Shown here in pieces: positions 58,431 through 64,000 of a stretch of DNA of 64,000 nt. This DNA is from Azolla caroliniana. Taxonomy: Eukaryota > Polypodiophyta. The DNA is taken from the NCBI GenBank assembly GCA_043228905.1, contig JBHGNT010000006.1, forward strand, positions 5,394,001-5,458,000. Reading direction: 5' to 3'. Each line of letters opens with the position of its first letter. Position 1 is the stretch's first letter. The notes under the pieces were generated by a model. That model ran no database searches. It was not told the origin of the DNA and worked only from the letters and a program-made list of their open reading frames with translations. A program made the translations under genes and the position numbers.

Positions 58431-58800
58431 TCAATTTATTTCATCACTGTTCACATTGACATCCAAATGCAAAGACAGGACAATATGCATAAATAAGGAA
58501 GGACCAGTCACATTGGTTGAGTAAAGAAGAAAATTCCAATCAATATAATACTGCCTACCAAGGTCATTGCTTATAGTCCATCTCCATCACAATGGAAAGG
58601 CACATAATCTTTGCCCTTACTAGTTTTCTCTTGGTCGTATTAATTTGTAGACAGGACTGCATGAGTAGTTTTGTGAATAAAGAAGAAAATTCCAATTACT
58701 ATTTTACACTCTATCATGGTCACTGCTTATAGTTCATCTCCTTCAGAATTGATAGAGGCTGATAATATTTGCCCTCACTTATTTTCAATGAGACCAAAAC
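58431..58800. repeat. Diverged tandem repeat, period ~154-176 bp
   Basis: AAAGAAGAAAATTCCAAT occurs at about 58524 and 58678, with GGTCAYTGCTTATAGTYCATC following both. Confidence 0.65.
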
Positions 58801-59266
58801 ACCACCACCATAGGCATTGAAAGCAGCATGTTTTCAATGAGACCATGTTTAAAGAACAATTCCCTCATTGACAGGCTTTGTGCATGATTCTCATTTGCTG
58901 CATTACACAATCTGATATGATATAACCACAAATCCCATCGCATAATAGTCACATAATGAATATCACTACAAAACATATAATCTCCGCTTACATTCATGGT
59001 AGACAAATTACAAAGCTTTCTCTTCATGCTATAAGCCCCACTAAAAACAAACAGAATCAAGCAAGAAATGCTATAAAATCAGAACTATTTTATTCACGTT
59101 AGAAAAAAGTAGGTATCCAAAACCGTTTCATACATGGCATGAATCAGACTGTTTAGACATCACCTCATTTATATGGTACATGAGTGTGACATAGTATTGT
59201 TATGACGAAACTCGTTGAATACACATTTTTTATCGTGGTAACCAGTCACTCGCCTGTAATGAGAAA

Positions 59267-59955
59267 CTAGTAGAAGAATCTGAGGCAAGAGAGTGAATGG
59301 GCAGTTAGGGTTAAAGACAAAACAAACCCAATTCCTGACCCGCGATGGAAGAAAGCTCCCACCATCCTGCTGACTTGCCGAGAAAGAAAAAGTATTCCCT
59401 GAAGCCGATGCTCTTCAAATTTGGTGTAGAGAGCAATTGGCTTGATTGTTTGATTGATCTGATAAGCTAAACCCAGAATTACAACACTTGACATGCATAC
59501 CTCTGTAGCAATGGCATGGTTCATTGGTGTTTCTAAGACAAGAAACATAGTTCCCCCCCAGAATGCATGGATAAATCCCAAGGCAAATAAGGCTCTTGAG
59601 CATTTCTTCATGTTTGTCATCATCTCTTGTTGAGCTTCTTTCAGCTCCTTGGTAATTGTTAATATGTCATGGTCTACTCCTAAAAGCATCCTTTTTTCGC
59701 TGGTTTTTGTATCATTGGTAGCCATAGTTGTGATTTTCTCACAGATCATTACATCATTTTCAAGATCTTTCACCTTGGCTGAATTTGAATATGCCATTGC
59801 AAAGTTGTTCTTCAAATAGGAGCAATGAGACATACGATTAGAGACATTCCTCTGACCAGCTGCAAAACCTTGAATTGACCCACGGCAACATGAAAAACAC
59901 CTATACGGATTGAACTCATGATTGGCACTGGTTTCTGGAACAATTTTGTCCAACC
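59267..59955 (-). CDS. Terminal exon of an unrecognised membrane protein
   Basis: The 229-codon frame begins right after a strong acceptor (TTGTTTTTTTAG, 59956-59970) in phase 2, and its first possible starts are not ATG, so it is a 3' exon rather than a whole gene. It encodes NPYRCFSCCRGS near the start, and a helical Lys/Glu-rich stretch (DHDILTITKELKEAQQEM). Hydrophobic segments follow: ALFALGFIHAFWGGTMFLV, ATEVCMSSVVILGLAYQI and IGFVLSLTLTAHSL near the C-terminus, suggesting two or three membrane spans. I do not recognise the family. No convincing upstream exon lies in the 640 bp before copia C begins at 60595, so the rest is beyond the insertion or lost. Confidence 0.6.
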
Positions 59956-60594
59956 CTAAAAAAACAAGTTATTAGTTTTCAACATCACGTCATGAACAAA
60001 ATCCTACCTAAAAGGGATATTAGTTTAGATCTCAGACTATGTGAACAATATCCCTGCATAATAGAAAATATATCTCTTTTGATTATGGAATTCATTATGG
60101 TATCCGATGCTTAGGAATGTTGATGCATTGGGATCCTTTACAACGAGCAATGGATGTAGGAACTAGGGAAGAAAAGATTACACGAATGTTTTGTTCTCCC
60201 ACACATCCCCCTGGTTATTACACACCTATTTTTCAAAGGAGCCATTCATTAAGGAAGAAATTTGTATTACTGAAATTATTTATGAAACTACATTAAGTGT
60301 CACAAACTTTACAAATGGAAATCACATAAAATATAGGGAGCAATGCATTTAAAAACGGAGTTACATAAGAGCCTTAGAGGTATATATCGCTAAACCTAAC
60401 ATCTCGGAACTTATCAATATGATCACATGCATAAACTGACCAATCCATGTATTTACTGAGACAGATATATATGCATCAGCGGCAGTAACCTAACCATCAT
60501 CTATGTCTTAGGTTATTTGTGCTTTAATGCAAGTCAGTCTCAGAAATGACTTTATGAGGTTTACGTCAGACCATTGTGGCAGTAATATTTCAAT
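59956..60594. other. Intron or broken 5' part of the minus-strand gene
   Basis: No exon with conserved protein content recognised; AT-rich throughout. Confidence 0.4.
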
Positions 60595-60828
60595 TGCTAC
60601 ACTTATAATGTGTATCCTACGAAAGCTTTGGTATGAACATAGTTAGAATAGTGTGAACCTAGTTAGGTGACTATTGGGTTTCCAGCTACCTGTAGATATT
60701 GGTTATATAAACCATTCTACCTGTAGCTTTAAAATCACAAGCTCGTTTTCCTAATCTACTGATTTTTCCTTGTCTCCTAAGTGATTTTGCTGGGTGAGAG
60801 TGAGTCTAAGATCCCTGCATTTTCTACA
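60595..60828 (+). repeat. Copia C 5' LTR
   Basis: TGCTACACTT to TTTTCTACA, with TGGTTATATAAACCATTCTA as promoter. Same family as the LTR at 63456-63685 (inverted). Followed by ATTAGTATGAGGGC, a mutated initiator-Met priming site. Confidence 0.85.
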
Positions 60829-63455
60829 ATTAGTATGAGGGCAAGTTTACATTACATAGTTTATCTATCCTATTCTTCCTAATAGGCACACAAAGATCTT
60901 TCTCTCTATCTCTTTCTTTCTAACAAGACATCAACCCTCTCTTTCTAACAAGACAAAGATCTTTCTACAGCGACGAAAAGTTTGAGCAGCAGAAAACTGC
61001 AGCAGAGGCTAATTTTCTCTATTTTCACATTTAAAGAAAGTAGATTTCAAGCTGATTCTTTGACTAGTTGCAACCAAAAACTTTGGTTCTGGAGATGCAA
61101 CCAAAATTTCTGCAGCAGTCTCAAACCTGAACTGCACAGAACTGCAGCAACCAGTTTTCAGCACAGCGCAATAACTCTTCTCTATTTCTTTCAGCCCATT
61201 GCTTATTCGTTAATATTGTATTGCTTTAGTACATTTTGGTGAACAAAACTATTGCAACATCTGATCTATATTTCTTGCTGTAAATTTTTTGCAATGGCTG
61301 AGCAAACTAATATTTTTGGCAATTTTACTTTACATCGAAGACAAGTTGGATGGTACTAACTATCCTATGTGGGCATACATGATGAGACATGTATTGGTTG
61401 TAAGGAAGCTATGGGACATTGTCATCAGATCTGATGAATGTCCAACTTCAAGTTCTTCTCCAAACTCTCCCTCCGCTTCAAGCTCCATTCCTCAACAACC
61501 CACTTCTTCACACAACTCAAGGGGTTGGTAAGGGTGCTCGAGCCCATCCTCTCATTGCATTGTCAGTTAAATGTCACATTGTTCCACATATCCAATCTTG
61601 CACCACCTCCAAAAGTGCTTCGGATGTGTTAAAGAACCTATAGGAATGAAGCAAGAGTTATTATGCTCAAATGGCGCCTTGAAGAGACAAAGATTAAAGA
61701 CTTCATGGAACATCTACTCAACATTGATGAAGTGATTTCAGACAAGCATCTAGTTTCTAATGTTCTTGTTGCTCTTCCGGATTCATATCAAGCCACTCTT
61801 AGTGTTACCACCTCTACTCGTAAAAACGAAGAAGCAAACATTGCTCAACATGAGTGGGCATTCTACATATGATGCCTCAAAGGATGACACATGTTTATCA
61901 GTGAGTGAGTCTAAGGATGTTTGGTATTTTGATAGTAGTGCTTTTAAGTAAATGACCTCTTCCAAAAATTTCTTTGTCACACTTGAAGATGCTTGTCCTT
62001 AGGCAGACACAATTACTTGTGCCAATAATGCTTCTTAAATTCTCAAAGGCATTGGTCAAGTTCCTATTAGAGCCGTCAATGGGGATGTAGTCAACCTGAA
62101 CAATGTTCTCTATTTCCATGCATAAAGAAAAACCTTCTTTTAGTTTCCGCCATTGCTATATATGGATATCCTCTACATTTTCTCTACAACAAATGCACAA
62201 TACATGATCGTACAACGGGCAATATCATTGTCATAACAGATAGCTTAAAACCTTTACAAGCTTGACACATCACAAATTTGATGACCAAAATGCATTAGTG
62301 GTGGATGCCCAAACACAAAGCACTTCCAGACTATGGCATGCTCAGTTCGACCAATTAAATTTCAGCAGCCTTGCACGGCTTATTATACATGATATGGTAT
62401 GCAATCTTCCTTTTGTTCATATACTATCTAAATTTCTAATTATGTTGAGGGATGTATTTGCACAGATTTTCATTTCCAAAAGATGCAAATGTTTTGGCCA
62501 TACACAAGCTTCAACTTGTAGATAGTGATGGATGTGGCCCAATAAGAACCCCAGCTCATGCTTCAAAGAATTCTTACACCTTATTGAAAATCTCAGCGGT
62601 CATAAACTCATTACTCTTCTCACCAATAGAGGGGTGACTGCATGTCTCAAGAGTTTCAATGTTTTCTTGAAGGATAGAGGCATTATCCATCAATGCACCA
62701 CTCCATACATACCGCAACAAAATGCTATGACTGAGAGAAAGAATAGATCTGTCATGGAGATATCAAGATGCATGCTCGATGGTAAGAAATTACCTCACAA
62801 GTTTTGGTTGGAAGTTGTAATAAGTGCAACCTATGTTTTCAATAGATGCCCCAAAAAGAATTTAAAAGTATTAATCCATATGATGGCTTGGAATGGTCAC
62901 ACGCCAAATGTTGGTCACATGAGAATATTTGGAAGCTTGGGTTATGCATTTGTGCCACCACAGCAGCAACATAAGCCTCAATACAAAACATCAAAGTGCA
63001 TTTTCGTTGGCTACAGCAAAGAAAGCAAAGGTTATCGGTTGTTTCAGTCCCTATCGGTAAGATCATCATCAACGGGGATGTGATTTTTGCTGAAAATGCA
63101 GCTCAGCACTTGTGAATTGCTCCAAAGAGCCAATTCTTGATCCACCAAATGCATTTGATGCTTTGTTACCATTGCTCCAAAATGTTGCGTTTGAAGTTGG
63201 CAATTAACCCAACCTCATGGAAGTAAAATGCAGGTTTTGCATCTGCAACATCATGCTCCATATAGAGATGTATACCAGCCAAACAATGCTCAATTTGATT
63301 TCTTGGAACAACCCAATGTGGTTGAAAATGAGCAACTAAACATTGCCGATAATAACGTTGATTTAAAGGTCATTGATCAACATGATGTTGACATGGAATT
63401 GGAATAAGAACGAGCATCTTCTAAGCAAGCAAAAACCGTTCCTAAATGGCTGATT
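60829..63455 (+). pseudogene. Copia C internal remnant (gag to integrase)
   Basis: Broken coding text in order: LDGTNYPMWAYMMRHVL (gag, 61350), LLNIDEVISDKHLVSNVLVA (61710), VWYFDSSAFK (protease, mutated DSGA, 61918), SRLWHAQFDQLNFSSL (GAG-pre-integrase, 62320), YIPQQNAMTERKNRSVMEIS and HMRIFGSLGYAFVPPQQQ (integrase, 62710-62960), GYSKESKGYRLF, then AKTVPKW at 63430 just before the RT would start. Stops and frameshifts are frequent. The element is cut at 63455 by the LTR of element D. The rest of C should lie beyond the window. Confidence 0.9.
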
Positions 63456-63685
63456 TGTAGAAAATGCAAGGATCTTAGACTAACTCTCACACAGCTAGAT
63501 CACTGAGAAGACTTAAGGAAATATCAATAGATTAGAAAAAACGAGCACTTATTACAAAGATGTAGAATGGTTTATATAACCAATATCTACAGGTAGGTGG
63601 AAACCCAACGGTCACTTTATTAGGTTCACACTATTATAACTATGTTCACACCGAAGTTTTCTTAGGATACACATTAAGTGTAACA
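63456..63685 (-). repeat. Copia D 3' LTR (minus strand)
   Basis: On the minus strand TGTTACACTT to TTTTCTACA, 230 bp, closely related to the copia C LTR. A polypurine tract (TTTAGGGGGGTT, minus) lies at 63686-63697. Confidence 0.88.
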
Positions 63686-63725
63686 AACCCCCCTAAAGTG
63701 AATGGTGTGGACTTGAATGTGGTCA

Positions 63726-64000
63726 TTATCCAGGTGTTGGAAGAATGCCCAATTCCATACGTAAATATTCAAACTTTTCTCTTGATAGAGCCTTGGTGAA
63801 AATGTCTGCAACATTTTCATGAGTTGGTACATAGACCAAGTTTATTTCTTTAGCATGGAATTGCTCCCTCACATAATGATAGTGCACCTCTAAGTGTTTT
63901 GTACGTGCATGGAAGACGGGATTTCTTGCAATAGCCAAAGCACTTTGACTATTTGTAAATATACAAGTAGGAGATGGTTGCTCACATAATGATAGTGCAC
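63726..64000 (-). CDS. Copia D RNase H end (partial, runs off window)
   Basis: Minus frame with ARNPVFHARTKHLEVHYHYV and VPTHENVADIFTKALSREKF, the conserved C-terminal end of copia RNase H, terminating at 63726 next to the PPT. No stop inside the visible part. Only the 3' end of D is in the window. Confidence 0.88.
   Translation of the reverse strand, partial: ALSLCEQPSPTCIFTNSQSALAIARNPVFHARTKHLEVHYHYVREQFHAKEINLVYVPTHENVADIFTKALSREKFEYLRMELGILPTPG

Noticed and set aside
58785-59060. 91-residue minus-strand frame downstream of the membrane-protein exon
   Set aside because: No recognisable motif and it lies past the stop of the neighbouring exon; probably 3' flank.
1-64000. CRISPR arrays, bacterial operons or phage genes
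   Set aside because: The direct repeats lack regular spacers and the genes are spliced eukaryotic ones.
1-64000. Functional tRNA or rRNA genes
   Set aside because: Several B-box-like GGTTCAAATC words exist, but none could be folded into a complete cloverleaf by eye; they are reported only as SINE-like candidates.

Overview
The window is nuclear DNA from a vascular plant, most likely an angiosperm, with a large repeat-rich genome. The evidence is plant-type multi-exon genes with GT-AG introns (an ALFIN-LIKE PHD protein, a P/U-type cyclin, an AATF/BFR2-type ribosome-biogenesis gene), an intronless GT47 exostosin-family gene, and abundant Ty1/copia, Ty3/gypsy chromovirus, LINE, hAT-MITE and SINE-like remains. 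Background DNA is AT-rich with many (CT)n/(GA)n tracts. Nothing fixes the species.

Layout. 1-3.1 kb: repeats, a LINE-like C-terminal zinc-finger remnant and a clean hAT MITE with an 8-bp target duplication. 3.1-4.9 kb: GT47 gene with a promoter of four ~60-bp tandem units. 5-13.4 kb: hairpin-forming repeats, a Ty3 gag relic and a 240-bp tandem duplication. 13.4-14.6 kb (minus): two-exon cyclin. 15-27.4 kb: mostly decayed DNA with two LINE fragments. 27.4-29.9 kb (minus): five-exon ALFIN-LIKE gene, with CT-rich leader and upstream DNA.

31-46.2 kb is a four-level retrotransposon nest. A decayed minus-strand copia (B) carries a minus-strand chromovirus. The chromovirus LTR is split by a plus-strand copia (A, 34649-43979, TSD TAAAC, LTRs ~2% diverged). 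Copia A is in turn split by a young gag-only LTR element (TR-GAG type, 36305-39719, LTRs ~0.5% diverged). An inverted copy of the B LTR closes the right side, next to the promoter of the following gene.

46.3-57.2 kb: a 16-exon AATF/BFR2-like gene (487 codons by my splicing). Its promoter holds ~171-bp tandem units, each with a telo-box, and its 4.5-kb intron 13 holds a solo LTR, tandem repeats and a fold-back hairpin. 59.3-59.95 kb (minus): the terminal exon of an unrecognised membrane protein whose upstream exons are not visible. 60.6-64 kb: a decayed plus-strand copia (C) into which a same-family element (D, minus) has inserted; D runs off the window.

The host genes form no pathway together beyond their own cellular roles. 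The main interest is the nest, the gag-only element, the 3' extension of copia A, and the repeat-built promoters. All exon structures were read by eye from splice signals and protein-family conservation; identities to named families are from motif recognition, not searches.
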